Below are positions 23,101 through 34,647 of a stretch of 64,000 nucleotides of DNA, piece after piece (positions within the stretch are counted from its first letter, which is position 1; each line of letters starts with the position of its first letter). The stretch lies in NCBI RefSeq assembly GCF_043290135.1, contig NC_134701.1:99836702-99900701 (forward strand), read 5' to 3'. A model generated the notes under the pieces. That model did not search any database, was not told where the DNA came from, and saw only the letters and a list, made by a program, of their open reading frames with translations. Made by a program: the position numbers and the translations under genes. Source of the stretch: Rhipicephalus microplus. Taxonomy: Eukaryota > Arthropoda > Arachnida > Ixodida > Ixodidae.

Positions 23101-24892
23101 GGGTCACCCATTCGATGCTTTAGCTGTTTGCGCTCAAGCCTTTCAGAGGAGGCTTACACTAAGCAGATTTTTTTTTTCTGAATGTTTGATCACTGTGTCA
23201 TCCTTTTTTCTGTTTTCCCTGACCACAAAATGACATAACGGGTGCATAAGGGGTAAACATGTCAAAGTATGCCGTAGATGATAAACAATAGTCGTAAAAA
23301 ACTTCATTCCGTGTTTTTCTGTTGTAAGCTACTTCTCGCGGTAATGAGAAAACCAGTGGGAAAGCACAGGATGAAGCTTGCACCCCTAGCGAGCACACCA
23401 ACGTGAACAGACATGTTGGTCGAAGGCACCGATTGTGTGCGCTTGTTAGGAAGGTTAGTGAAAGTGCTACGAAAAATGTTCTTTAAATACTCTTCGCCAC
23501 CCTCTATTGGCAGTGAGCAGTACGGTACCACTACGGTAGAACTTTGACAAGTCTCAGCATTAGCTCCAAAGTTTTGCAACAACAGGCCAGAAATTATCAA
23601 GAGATAAAAGAGATGAAATACGGATGATTATCTCATTTTTCCTGTGTCGACTTTTGATTTCGAACATAATTAACTGCGCCTCCACTTGGCATCTTGTGAG
23701 CGACGACTTCACTTCGTGTCTGGAGAGAATTCACCGCAAAAACATCAACAACACAATTACCACAAGTGCGCTCGCACTATAACCGAGTAGGTTTCCCGAG
23801 GACAAACCGCCCCATATAATAGTATAAATGGGCGTGTGTTAACGTATTGAGCACTCTGGTCGTAAATAGCACATACGTGAATCGCATAAATGTGACAATG
23901 TTGAATAAATGAGCGCCCATTGTTTTGCAATTCCAGGAAATTTCGAGGACAACTGACCTCTCTGGAAGTACATAATTTCTCTATAGACCTATATAAAGGG
24001 TCGCATCTGACACATCGATGTACATCACGATGAAACACCTGGCGCCCCTAATCAGCACCTTGTCAAACAAAGACTTTTAAAAAAAATGTCCCCTGATAAA
24101 TTTCCTAATATTTAAACTGGCGTGATATGTTTTGGGTTAGAGAAATAAAAGCAACCGAACACCACCTATGCTCTTGCACAGACAAGGCAGCTTTAGATCC
24201 CTGCAGATGTAAACAAAAAAATACATGGTTGCCAATGTGTCGAGATATTGGCGCCAGATATACGTTTCTAGAGCTGTCACGACAGTGCTTCGCTGCGACG
24301 TAAAATGATTAAAAGCACCGTATAGAATTAAGGTGCTTTTGATTTCACAGAATATCAGCACTTAATATATCCCTGGCGGTTGTCGTTTTGTCAAACAGAC
24401 AAACTAGACGTGGCACTTATGAGGCGGCGCTGTCGGGTGTCGACACTAAGTTCCTACACCCCTAGATCAGGTAAGGCTGTTTCTCTAATGTGCGCTTTTG
24501 TCGCGAACTTTGAACTACAGATCGTTTATTTTTTGAATGTAGACAGTTTACGACAGCTGAAAGATCTACGTTAGAAAATCCCAACCTTGCCAGTGGAATG
24601 AATTTATCCTGCCCAGAGTTCTGTTTTTTTCGAGCCTCTATTTCTCGGTTCATCAGTACGAACATTTGCATGGTTGTGCGCAACAATCTTAATTAAACTA
24701 AAACGCTAAACCTATATTATTATTCTTCTGGGTCGTCATATGCATACCTTTAAGTTTATTCATTTTTGTTTGTTTTTAAAAAGTATGGTGTTGGTATAAT
24801 TTGTTATGTGTTACTATCAAAATCATTATATTTTGTACGTTTCAGTGAGTATCTACATCTTATTTGAAAATGTGTAATATTTTTACTCGATA
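20198..24892. other. Gene-less AT-rich stretch
   Basis: No recognisable coding domain, RNA gene or transposon was found apart from one weak exon-like segment listed separately. A purine-rich patch lies at 20390-20480. The open frame 22676-22936 (minus, 86 codons) was inspected and not recognised. Confidence 0.4.
22244..22330 (-). CDS. Weak exon-like segment with splice donor
   Basis: On the minus strand an open frame reads VTFNESTSEFSYGVRRS, continues as KASSGPSYQ and then meets GTAAGTA (donor at 22238-22243 on the plus strand), a consensus 5' splice site. Upstream the frame is open only to about 22350 and no clear acceptor was seen. No family was recognised. Chance is a serious alternative. 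Confidence 0.2.
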
Positions 24893-25128
24893 ACCACCAT
24901 TATTCGAAACTTTCATAACATTTGATAAGATCCCTCGATTCTTGGCCAATGTCTTACAATGAATATTTTCGCCCAGTTTCTCTTCTGCAAAGAGGCGGAA
25001 GCCATTAGTCAGTACTTTGCATCTTGTCACCGGTTCTAGTCATTGAGAAAAAATTATAGGTTCTCCTCTTTGAAATCTGGGTTTGAAAATATCAGACTCC
25101 GTTGTTTTTTTTCAGCGCCTGAACTCTT
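24893..25128 (+). pseudogene. LINE ORF2 C-terminal part, left half of a split copy
   Basis: The frame reads CKEAEAISQYFASCHRF, then SLRKNYRFSSLKSGF and ends at SAPELF. This is the zinc-ribbon tail of a tick LINE ORF2, with an in-frame stop inside. It breaks at CTCTT (25124-25128), where a TIR element begins. The sequence resumes at 32423 with TTGGCTACACAAGG, which continues the same LINE ending. Confidence 0.6.
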
Positions 25129-25605
25129 CACTCTTAGAACAAAGGTGGTAGTACTTGCTAACTTTGGGGTAGTAATGGTTTGTCACTTATGTTACAACTC
25201 TAGTAGGAAGCGCAGTTAGTAACAGCAAGGATGGTAACAGTTACTACCGTTGCTGTTACAACCAGCATTTAGTAACTGTTAATACCCTACTCATTACCAC
25301 CCATGGGTAGTAACATTTAGAGTTTTTTTTAAAGTAATAACTAGTACTACATTGTTTATTCAATCTGACATAATATTTTTCCACTGGTAATGTTGATCAA
25401 TTATAGTATCATTACTACACAACTGGGGGTAAATAAGCATGGTGTGCCACGAAAGCAAAGAATACATAGACTATTTTTACGCATACTGTACGAAGTAAGC
25501 GTGGGATATATGTAGCCCATATTTTGCAGGTGCATGTCTGGCAGAAGGCAGCACATATGTTTCAGGATAAATTATGGCAAATGTAAACATATATCACTAC
25601 AATAT

Positions 25606-26012
25606 TGTCACGGGGTCATGACGTGGCCGAAGACAGGAGACTTCGTGTTGGGATTGAACTGTTTATTTGGGCGAACCTGTGCCCAGTAAACGGAAAGTCC
25701 GATTACAGCAGCAGTCTTGCACAGATAGCAGTCTTGGACTGATAGCGGCGAACGGAGCGTCGGCCTTCGTTCAACAACTGACAAGCGGCGATGCGCGTCG
25801 GCATTTATACTCTTGCCATCGAATGTTCTAGCGTTATCGCTGGCGGTGGCCTACGTTCCAGAACAATCTCTGCCGTTCGCACAGTGGGCGTGATCTTATC
25901 GAAATGATCTACTACAGTCTGGAACCTTCTCGAAAACTGCAGGCGCGGCTCGCGCTGAGAACCGTGTGGTGCCACCGGACGACAACGAAAACTTGGGAAA
26001 TGAAACGTGGCA
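25606..26012 (-). repeat. 3' LTR of element C
   Basis: 407 bp, reading TGTCAC...GTGGCA on the plus strand. On its inner side lies TTGCCCCCCTCT, which is AGAGGGGGGCAA in element orientation, the polypurine tract. The paired copy is 31168-31574. Confidence 0.93.
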
Positions 26013-26025
26013 TTGCCCCCCTCTG
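26013..26025 (-). promoter_or_regulatory. Polypurine tract of element C
   Basis: AGAGGGGGGCAA in element orientation, immediately upstream of the 3' LTR. This is the expected plus-strand primer site. Confidence 0.75.
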
Positions 26026-26149
26026 AAAAAGGCATCGTCCCGATGCTTTAACTAAAGATGAAGGTACAATAATAATGCAAGAAAGTACAATGAATAAATT
26101 ACGATGAAACAATAATACAAAAAAACACTGTTTCAGTTTGTTAACGCGC

Positions 26150-27420
26150 ATGAAACAGCTTGAGGCGCACGACATGTACGACTTCAAATCACGATCGGCG
26201 TCATTGAGAGTTCGTGATGCCGTCGGGTACAACCTCGTAATCAAGTGGGCCGAGACGTCGAACCAACCTGTACGGTCAGAAGTTGCGTCGCAGAAGCTTT
26301 TCACTTAGTCCACGTCGGCGTATCGGCGCCCACACCCAAACACGTTCACCGGGCTGGTATTCCACGAAGCGTCGTCGAAGGTTGTAACGGTGGCTGTCTG
26401 TCGTCTGTTGATTCTTGATACGGAGACGCGCAAGTTGTCGGGCTTCTTCGGCACGTTGAAGGTGCTCGCTCACATCGAGGCTTTCTTCGTGGGTGACGTT
26501 TGGTAACATGGCATCGAGCGTTGTTGCCGGGCTCCTTCCGTAGACCAAATTGTATGGAGATATCTGCGTCGTCTCCTGCACCGCCGTGTTGTATGGGAAG
26601 GTCACATACGGAACAATGGCGTCCCACGTCTTGTGTTCGACATCGACGTACATTGACAGCATGTCGGCGATCGTCTTGTTAAGCCGCTCGGCGAGGCCGT
26701 TGGTCTGTGGGTGGTAGGCTGTCGTCCGGCGGTGGTTTGTTTGGCTGTATGCCAAGATCGCTTGAGTTAAGTCGGCAGTGAATGCCGTTCCTCTGTCGGT
26801 GATAAGGACCTCCGGGGCGCCGTGACGTAGGCCGATATTTTCGACGAAGAACTTAGCTACCTCGGTTGCACTGCCTTTTGGCAGGGCTTTTGTCACGGCG
26901 TAGCGGGTAAGGTAGTCGGTAGCTACCACGATCCACTTGTTTCGAAAGCCGACGTTGAGAACGGCCCTAGTAGGTCCTTACCAATTTGCTGGAAAGGTCG
27001 GCAAGGTGGATCAATTGGCTGCAGAAGTCCCGCTGGCCTTGTCGGCGCTGTCTTTCGTCGCTGACAGTCCCGGCATGTCCTCACATAACGAGGGACGTCG
27101 GTGGTAATACGTGGCCAGTAGTACCTTTCTTGTATCCTCGCGAGCGTGCGAAAAACACCGAGGTGCCTTGCCGTCGGATCGTCGTGCAGGGCCTGCAGGA
27201 GTTCTGGTCGCAGAGCTGAAGGCACCACAAGGAGGTACTTAGCTCAAAGCGGTGAAAAGTTTTTCTTTTGTAGAAGACCGTTTCGTAGGGAGAACAACGC
27301 AAGTGCGTGCTTGAATACCTTCGGGAATTCGGCGATCCTGCCTTCGAGGTATTCTATTAGGGCCTTCAGTTCCACGTCGTCCTGCTCACGTTCAGCGAAG
27401 TCGTCTGTAGTTATCGTTCC
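26150..27420 (-). pseudogene. pol: Integrase of element C with frameshifts and stops
   Basis: The linker and HHCC zinc domain (ARHLGVFRTL...CRDCQRRK, about 26990-27228) are followed, after a frameshift near 26940, by the DDE core. The core has D at 26915-26917 (ATDYLTRYA), then ITDRGTAF and GLAERLNKT, in frame 26276-26929. A TGA at about 27240 precedes the zinc domain. A second TGA at 26276-26278 replaces the glycine of the GPY/F motif, and the tail PYRLVRRLGPLDYEV continues beyond it. All three acidic residues are still present, but the protein cannot be made whole. Confidence 0.85.
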
Positions 27421-29186
27421 CAAGAAGTAGTCGTCATCCGGGTCGTCGGGTAGCGGTCGACAGGCGCACGAGAGAGACAGTCGGCGTCGGAGTGTTTTTT
27501 GCCGGACTTGTAAATGACAGTAATGTCATATTCTTGAAGTCTCAGGCTCCATCGTGCGAGGCGACCTGAAGAGTCCTTCAAGGTGGCCTGCCAACACAAG
27601 GCGTGATGGTCGCTCACAACTTTGAAGGGCCTGCCGTAGAGGTAGGGGCGAAATTTTGACGTAGCCCAGATGATGGCGAGGCACTCCTTTTCTATTGTGG
27701 AATAAGTTGCTTCTGCTTTGGATAGCGATTGGCTGGCGTGACTAATAACCCTTTCAAGTCCGTCAGCCCTCTGCACAAAAACGGCGCCAAGACCTACGCT
27801 GCTTGCGTCAGTATGTATTTCTCTCTCGGCGAATTTGTCGAAATGGGCAAGTAACGGAGGCGTCTGGAGGCGATGTTTAAGCTCCTGGAAAGCGTGTTCC
27901 TGTGGTGTTTCCCACTTGAATTCCACGTCGGCCTTGGTTAGGTTAGTGAGAGGATCGGCGGTGCGGGCGACGTTTTTCACGAACCGCCTATATTAGGCGC
28001 ACAGGCCCAGAAATCGGGGCACGGCCTTCTTGTCAGTGGGCGGCGGGAAGTCGGCAATGGCGGCTGTTTTTTGTGGATCGGGATGAACTCCAGACTTGCT
28101 GATAACGTTCCCCAGAAAAAAGAGCTCCTCATACGCAAATCTGCACTTTTCTGGCTTCAGTGTGAGTCCGGACGTCTTGATGGCTTGAAGTACAGCTTCA
28201 AGGCGCCGAAGATGCTCGTCGAAACTCGAGGAAAACACGACGACGTCGTCCAAGTACACAAGGCTAGTCTGCCACTTCAATCCTGCCCGTACTGTATCCA
28301 TAACGCGTTGAAAAGTTGCAGGCGCTGAGCAAAGGCCGAAGGGCATCATCTTAAACTCAAAGAGGCCGTCCGGTGTTATAAACGCCGTCTTCTCTCGGTC
28401 TCTTTCATCTACTTCGATTTGCCAATAGCCAGTCTTGAGGTCCATTGACGAAAAGTACTTGGCGTTATGGAGCCGATCAAGTGCGTCGTCTATTTGTGGG
28501 AGAGGGTACACGTCCTTTCTTGTGATTTTGTTCAGGCGGCGATAATCGACGCAGAAACGTAGGGACCCATCCTTTTTCTTCACTAACACCACGGGGCATG
28601 CCCATGGGCTCTTAGACGGCTGGATAATGTCATCCCGCAGCAATTCATCAACTTGTCTCCTCATGGCCTCACGTTCTCGCGTCGAAACCCTGTACGGACT
28701 CTGACGGAGTGGTCTGGCATTTTCTTCGGTTATGATGCGATGTTTCGTGATTGGGGTCTGCCGAATTTTTGATGACGACGAAAAGCAATCTTCGTATTGC
28801 AGGAGGAGGGCCTTGAGCTGTTCTTGCTTATCGTTCGGAAGTCTGGGATTGACGTCGAAAGCTATAAGAGGGGCTTGGTTCCTCTGAGCAGGTTCCGCAG
28901 AATTGGTGAGGGCGAAAGTACTGGTGGCTTCGACCATTTCTTTGATGTATGCGACCGTTGTTCCTTTGTTCACATGTTTGTACTCAAGGCTGAATTTCGT
29001 GAGCATAACCGTTGCTTTGCCTCCCCGCAGCTCTGCAATTCCTCTTGCGACGCAAATATTTTGGGTGACCAACAGATGCTGACTGCCTTCAACGACGCCT
29101 ACCAAGTCAGGTGATTTAGGAGCGCCGACTGAAATAATGACGCTTGAGCGAGGCGGAATGGTGATTTGTTCTTTCAGCACATTCAA
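27411..29186 (-). pseudogene. pol: Reverse transcriptase and RNase H of element C
   Basis: Reverse transcriptase copies element RNA into cDNA. The motifs are [35 protein letters not shown] and YLDDVVVFS (YLDD at 28245-28256). RNase H follows with [28 protein letters not shown] and [10 protein letters not shown]. One in-frame TAA at 27993-27995 lies in the thumb region between them. The frame is lost at the RNase H-integrase junction near 27430 and again near 29180-29200 toward the protease. The core catalytic residues are intact. Confidence 0.9.
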
Positions 29187-29796
29187 GGCATGGTGTCCTG
29201 ACGGCGTGCGCGGCGGTAGTGCTTCTTCTGAGGATAACGCTATCGACTTTGTTTTTTAGGTTGATGACAGCACCATGGAGGCATAAGAAGTCCATGCCAA
29301 GGATGACATCTCTCGAGCAACGCTGAAGGACTACGAAGTCTGTAGGATAAATACGGCCGTTAATAGTGACTCTCGCTGTGCAGATTCCTGCAGGCGTTAC
29401 GAGATGACCTCCGGCTGTGCGGATTTCAGGGTCTTTCCAAGCTGTCCTAACTTTCTTTAACTTCGCGGCGAACAACCCACTGATGACAGAATAGTCGGCT
29501 CCAGTATCGACGAGAGCGATCACACTGTAGCCGTCGATAAGAACGTCGAGGTTGCTAGTTCGCCGTCTCGCATTACAGTTAGGGCGTGGTGTCGGGTCAC
29601 GGCTGCGTCGGCTTGTTCCGCTGCCTCCATGTTGCGTCGTCAGGCCACCTTCGGTAAGTGAGCTTTCGCCGTCAGGGCTTTGCCTGGTTGGCGTTGTCTT
29701 CGGAAAGCTCCGTCGCGGCGTCGTCATCGTCGGAGGATCTTCGGTAGTTCGTCGCACAGCAACCGCACCTCCACCGGTTGCTACCCTTTGTTTCCC
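29116..29796 (-). pseudogene. pol: Protease of element C
   Basis: Aspartic protease in the -1 frame relative to Gag. The active site LVDTGADYSVIS has an intact DTG at 29500-29508, and VILGMDFL is the second conserved motif. The upstream part is a basic, S/T-rich linker typical of the Gag-Pol junction. The frame starts at the GGGAAAC slip site at 29790-29796. It runs out of frame before the reverse transcriptase. Confidence 0.85.
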
Positions 29797-30866
29797 GGAT
29801 ACGGCCTAGGAGACCGGCCCCGCGTTGGGCCAGAGTACTGCCGGTGGTGCGGTGACGTGCGGTGGCTGGGCGATGGCGAACGCGAAGGGCTTCGTGGTGT
29901 CCACCGAGTTCCTGTCAGGTAGTCGGCGACGTCACGTGGTTGTTCTCCTGGCTGTGGACGCGGCGCATTGACGGCGAAGCCACGGAGTCCCATCTGTCAG
30001 TACTGGCAACGGCGGTATGTGTGTCCGGCCTCGCCGCAGTGGTAACAGAGCGGGTGATGGTCAGGGGCGCGCCAGACGTTAGTCTTCCTCGGTGCACTGC
30101 GCCGGGCTGCTAGCGAATGGTATGACGTCGGTGGGGGTGGTGGCGGCGGTGGCGTCTGTCGACGGAAGTGCGATGGGGCGGCGTTTTGGCGTGGACGGGG
30201 AGGAGCGTTGTGGCGCAGTGCAGCGGCGTAGCTCATAGCTTCCGGCTCGAACAGCGGTGCGTGGGGAATTCGAAGCGATTGCCGAAATTCTTCTCGCATA
30301 ATGTCGGCGATTGAATCTACTTGAGGCTGCGCCGAAGGCAACAGCTTGCGCAGCTCTTCCCGCACGATCGCTCGGATCGTTTCACGCCGGTCTCCAGAGT
30401 TACTGGCTTGAGCAGCAGCGCAGTCTGCTGTCAGGCGACGATTATACTGTCGGGTGCGCATGTCCAGGGGCTTTTCGATAGTGGTCGCTTCGGCTACAAA
30501 TTCTTGGACGGTTTTTGGTGGGTTTCTCATCAGTCCCGCGAAGAGCTCCAGTTTGACCCCTCGCATGAGGAAACGAACTTTTTTCTCTTCAGGCATGTCT
30601 GGGTCAGCGTGACGGAATAGTCGGGTCATTTCTTCTGAGAAAATGGTGACATTTTCATTTGGTAGCTCAACGCGGGTCTCTAATAAAGCAGCGCCCCTCT
30701 CTTTGCGAGCGACGCTCGCGAACGTTTGCAGGAATGCGCCACAGAAAACATCCCACGTTCGGAGCGTGGACTCCCGATTTTGGAGCCAGGTCCTTGCGGT
30801 GTCTTCCAAATAGAAGAACACACGACGCAGCTTTTCGTCATGGTCCCAGTAGTTGAGGGCGGCCAC
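29781..30866 (-). pseudogene. gag: Gag of element C, main part
   Basis: Capsid-like region (LNYWDHDEKLRRVFFYLEDT, then FAGLMRNPPKTVQEF) followed by a proline run and a CCHC zinc knuckle CYHCGEAGHTYRRC at 30006-30047. A stop at about 29997-29999 lies two codons after the knuckle. The same frame then continues as an R/S/P-rich tail to a second stop at 29781-29783, just after the slip site. The N-terminus is in another frame (30838-31143). Confidence 0.85.
29790..29796 (-). promoter_or_regulatory. Candidate -1 frameshift site GGGAAAC
   Basis: In element orientation the Gag frame reads CCG GGA AAC AAA GGG TAG, and the pol frame is exactly -1 from this point. GGGAAAC is a canonical X-XXY-YYZ slippery heptamer used by some retroviruses. 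Element G carries the same heptamer in the same position. Confidence 0.65.
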
Positions 30867-31143
30867 ACGGTCGTATGTTTCTAGCCAGGACTTCGAACGA
30901 TGACCAATGGAAAATTGGTGGTTCCCTGGGTTGATGCATGACCATCGTGGGCTGGGATGCTGCGGTTGTCATTGTCGCTGCAGTCGCGGTCATGGCCTTG
31001 GTCTTCCGCGCCTTGTCTTGTAGAAGCCCATACTCCGGTCGTAGCCCTTGCTGTCGGCGGCTTGTTCGCTGCTCCTGGTTGGCGTCGGTGTCTTCTCCGC
31101 GACGTGGGTTCGGTTCACTGCTTGACGGGGGCGTCCGGTACAT
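30838..31143 (-). pseudogene. gag: Gag N-terminus of element C, displaced by frameshift
   Basis: The probable start is the ATG at 31141-31143 (MYRTPPSSSEPNPRRGED). The segment PPIFHWSSFEV ends in a frameshift near 30868, after which the capsid frame 29997-30866 continues. The presumed primer-binding site lies just upstream (31151-31165), reading TGGTGGAGGTGC in element orientation. Confidence 0.7.
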
Positions 31144-31167
31144 GAACAAAGCAGCACCTCCACCAGA

Positions 31168-31574
31168 TGTCACGGGGTCGTGACGTGGCCGAAGACAGGA
31201 GACTTCGTGTTGGGATTTAACTGTTTATTTGGGCGAACCTGTGCCCAGTAAATGGAAAGTCTGATTACAGCAGCAGTCTTGCACAGATAGCAGTCTCGGA
31301 CTGATAGCGGCGAGCGGAGCGTCGGCCTTCGTTCAACAACTGACAAGCGGCGAAGTGCGTCGGCATTTATACTTTTGCCATCGAATGTTCTAGCGTTATC
31401 GCTGGCGGTGGCGTAGGTTCCAGAACAATCTCTACCGTTCGCACAGTAGGCGTGATCTTATCAAAATGATCTACTACAGTCCGGAACCTTCTCGAAAACT
31501 GCAGGCGCGGCTCGCGCTGAGAACTGTGTGGTGCCTCCGGACGACAACGAAAACTTGGGAAATGGAACGTGGCA
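31168..31574 (-). repeat. 5' LTR of element C
   Basis: 407 bp, collinear with 25606-26012. In element orientation it carries AATAAA before the end and is followed by TCTGGTGGAGGTGC, the same post-LTR sequence type as element G. Confidence 0.93.
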
Positions 31575-32422
31575 ATATACTACCTAGTTATGTGTATTTG
31601 CGAACGTAGCAGAAGACTCTGAATTAGCCTTACTTATGAAAATTATATGTTGTATTTAACCATTTTAAGAAAGACACAAAAAGGCATTACGTACGGTGGC
31701 CGAAACAAGGTACAAAACTCATTCTCAGTGCATTTGAATGTTTCACACGGCTAATATATGAACGGTTAAAAGATAATAATCGTTTTTTTTTGGAGTTTGA
31801 TGTGCCAAGACAGTGATACAATTTAGAGAGAAGCCGCAGAGAATTATTTGTGACCGTTTGGTTACTTTGATCCACCGGTCTTGTTATTTTGCTGTAACCT
31901 ACTAAGTTTGCTGTAATTATCTCTTACAACACGCGTAGCACTTGCTTATGGTTCGTTCACTTGTACTTCTCCGTTTCGGCTATACCGGTATGATGCTTAC
32001 ATATCTCGGTTGCGTAATTTGAAACAAAATTCATTTTCTCGCTCTGTGGATGTCTTCTGTGTCGTTTTACCGTTTAATGATGATACGTCGAGACGATTCC
32101 TCTCATAAATTATCAGAATCAGAATGACACTAATGCGCATTAGATAGTCAACAGCCGGGTAGCCAAAAGATAGTAACAGGCCAATAAAGGTAATAACGGC
32201 GGTAGTTAATACCTCTTTCATTCGAGCTACCTACTGTTTACTAACGTAAGTAGAAAACAGGTCGCAAAAACTTAGTAATGGTTCCAGCTAGTAACTGTTT
32301 AATAACGTAAGTAGTACTCAGGTATCAAAAAGGTAGTAATGGTGTAAAAAAGGTAGTAACCACTGCAGTTACTATCCATTTGCTTGCAGTTGCTCCATTT
32401 TTACTAACTTTTTTTAAGAGTG

Positions 32423-32655
32423 TTGGCTACACAAGGATGTTTTCCTCGCTATCGAGGAATTTATCAATCAGTTGAAAAGAATGTCAAACTACATTTTCAT
32501 ATTTCAAATATATCATCAATACTATTTCGTAACAAAATTGGTTGTATTAGATATTTTTATCGTATATAAGTATTATGCTAAAAATAACGAAAAACTCACC
32601 CACTTATTGGCTAATCTCCAGCGTTTGGTATGAGCTATCAGAGAAGAAGACGACA
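32423..32655 (+). pseudogene. LINE ORF2 end and 3' tail, right half of split copy
   Basis: Resumes the LINE cut at 25128. The frame LHKDVFLAIEEFINQLKRMS is the standard ORF2 end. It is followed by an AT-rich 3' UTR and the terminal GGTATGAGCTATCAGAGAAG with a GA-rich tail. It matches the LINE end at 12062-12295. Confidence 0.6.
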
Positions 32656-33400
32656 AGAAGACGACAGGCTAGCGTTTCTGAACGCCGTTCGCACCCCGTT
32701 TTGGTCGGACGCCAGCAGGGTTGTGGCGAGGCTCCAGCGATGGACCAGCCCACCATACTGCTCCTCAAAAAATGAACTGGAGTTCCAGCCTGTCTCAGCC
32801 TGCAGCCCCTGCGTAAGTGCGTCCCATTTGACACCCGGCCGGCGAGAAGCACGAGAGTACCTGTGGCAGCCGAACTGCGCCGTTGTCTCGTCATCGCGCC
32901 AGACGTGCGACGGCCACGGCTGCATTGCACGTCCTCGGGGACGGAGCTGTTGCTGCGCAGCCAGCATCGGACATCCCCCGTGCACAACAACCCGAAGTCA
33001 AGAATTACCGTGATGGTGGTGGCAGGACTTCTAACACTCATCGTGATCTCGGCCGCACTAGTCTGCCCCGGGGCCCCTTAAAAATGGCAGGCGGTCGTAG
33101 GCCTGCAGCACACGGCCATGGCCTGGAAGACCGTCGCCGTATTTTCCTTCGGCAACATGGAATCGGCCGCCGGTGGTGGCTTCCCCGCCGTGGTATCGGG
33201 TGCAGTGGGCCGGAAGAGGCCTTGCTTGGCTTCGCCCTGTGTGAGAGCAACCAGACGGGCGTCCGACGGCCAAGAGATAAATATGGCGAAATAAATAATA
33301 TCTGATTGGTCAGTGCTCATGAACCAACTGAATTTCATGTTTATACTCTTTATCTTTTTATTGATGAATAAAGCCTGGCTTTTTCATTGAGATGTCTAGT
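32656..33400 (+). pseudogene. GC-rich mRNA-like stretch, possible membrane-protein fragment
   Basis: This block is clearly richer in G+C than its surroundings and begins immediately after the LINE tail. An ATG at 32740 (GCGATGGAC context) opens a frame that meets TGA at 32773-32775. The same frame continues to a hydrophobic segment, ITVMVVAGLLTLIVISAALV (about 33003-33062), and stops at 33079-33081. An AATAAA lies at 33367-33372, about 300 bases further on. A processed copy of a host transcript, possibly co-mobilised with the LINE, is one reading. A decayed exon is another. No family was recognised with confidence. Confidence 0.3.
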
Positions 33401-34527
33401 ATGTTACACACTGGTGTTCTCCCAGAGGGGATGCATTCAATTTTCACATTCACAACATTTCAGCAACAATTGCGCTTGAAATTGAAACACGAACACTGAC
33501 TTTCTTAATGACACCTATAAAAGACATATAATTTCTACATTGATGCTGAGAAACAGTTACGTTTCGTCTCTTGAGCAAAATTGAAAAGAAAGGGTAAACC
33601 TTTTTATGGGTGAAATTCAAATTTTTTCGCATAGGTTGGCACCCCGGGTGAGTATTCTAGAGAATTAGTGTAACAGGTTATAAAAAAGTGAACAGGAGTC
33701 AACATGAAAATATTTCGCACACTTTCACGAGGAATATTTAAAGGGCTGTGCGGTTCTAATCGCAACTCAAATGAACATGAGAGGACGCTGCAAAGTTGCA
33801 GCATGGCGGATTCACCGAGAACCCCACGTCCGCTCTCGCTAACACGAATATGGAGTTTTCTGCAGTGTGATGGCAGTTCGCACTTTTCTGTAGAAAGGGG
33901 CGGGTTGTTGACGCTGAGCATCTTATTTTAGTCGCCACCAGTGGTCCCGCAAGCGCGAACGGCGCTCTTGAAGTTGTCGCGTTGTGTGTTTATTTCGCAT
34001 GGCGAACCGCGTCTCTGCGAAATTTGTTTGCATAATTCGGGCACCGCAGCGAAATGTAGTCACTCGATACAATGAACATTTAGTAGGTTCGAGTTAACAA
34101 GTTAACACTGGTGCCTCACCTGGAAAGAAGAAATGTACTTGGCCATTCGTTTTTTCTTCGTGGGCGGCACCATCCTACAGTGCTCCTACCGTATAACTCT
34201 GGCGCTTGGACTGTTTGAACCTCAGTACACAGCTTCCCTGTATTGCCGCAAGGTGCCGAATGAACAACTGGAGTCGCGAATAGCTTCTGATTAATAAAGA
34301 TATAGCCACAGATGATTGTTAGAGGTAAAATCTGACCTTTGGCGTTACACTCCTGCAGCGTCCGGAAGGAGTAATTCAAAAACACTTCCCCCATAACCAA
34401 AATTTCTTAGATCATCATCACATCACGGTGACTTCGTAGGACGATGTACTTCAAGGTAGCGACATGCTATGGCTTCATAACGTGATGAACTGTATTCTAA
34501 TAAAGCGGACAATGCGAAACCAGGTAG
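33401..34527. other. Unassigned sequence
   Basis: No supported gene. Frames of up to 105 codons at 33604-33921 (minus) show no domain. GC content is intermediate. Confidence 0.4.
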
Positions 34528-34647
34528 TCCCGCCGCGGTGGTCTAGTGGCTAAGGTACTCGGCTGCTAACCCGCAGTTCGCGGGATCTAATCGCGGCTGC
34601 GGCGGCTGCATTTCTGATGGAGGCGGAATTGTTGTAGGCCTATGTGC

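Larger units (their letters stand above)
25606..31574 (-). mobile_element. Ty3/gypsy LTR retrotransposon C (complete, inactivated)
   Basis: A 5969-bp element in reverse orientation, with 407-bp LTRs at each end and ATAT duplicated at 25602-25605 and 31575-31578. It has gag, protease, reverse transcriptase, RNase H and integrase, and no env. The LTRs differ at roughly 4 percent of positions by eye. Several frameshifts and stops interrupt both gag and pol. Element D (45748-49830) is a much older relative. Confidence 0.95.
25129..32422. mobile_element. TIR DNA transposon (CACTCTTA termini) carrying element C
   Basis: The left end is CACTCTTAGAACAAAGG and the right end, read inward on the other strand, is CACTCTTAAAAAAAGTTAG, giving terminal inverted repeats. 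Both sides contain many GTAGTAA/TTACTAC motifs, including an imperfect 41-bp palindrome near 25221-25261. Without element C the unit is about 1.3 kb and has no transposase frame, so it is non-autonomous. The flanking LINE is contiguous if one TT is removed, giving a TT target duplication. The superfamily is unknown. Confidence 0.6.

Noticed and set aside
28797..29114. 105-codon plus-strand frame
   Set aside because: Antisense of the protease-RT linker of element C.
25606..31574. Two independent solo LTRs
   Set aside because: They flank one collinear gypsy interior and share an ATAT target duplication, so they belong to one element.
32604..33041. 145-codon minus-strand frame in the GC-rich block
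   Set aside because: GC-rich DNA opens frames on both strands. The ATG context, membrane segment and AATAAA favour the plus strand.
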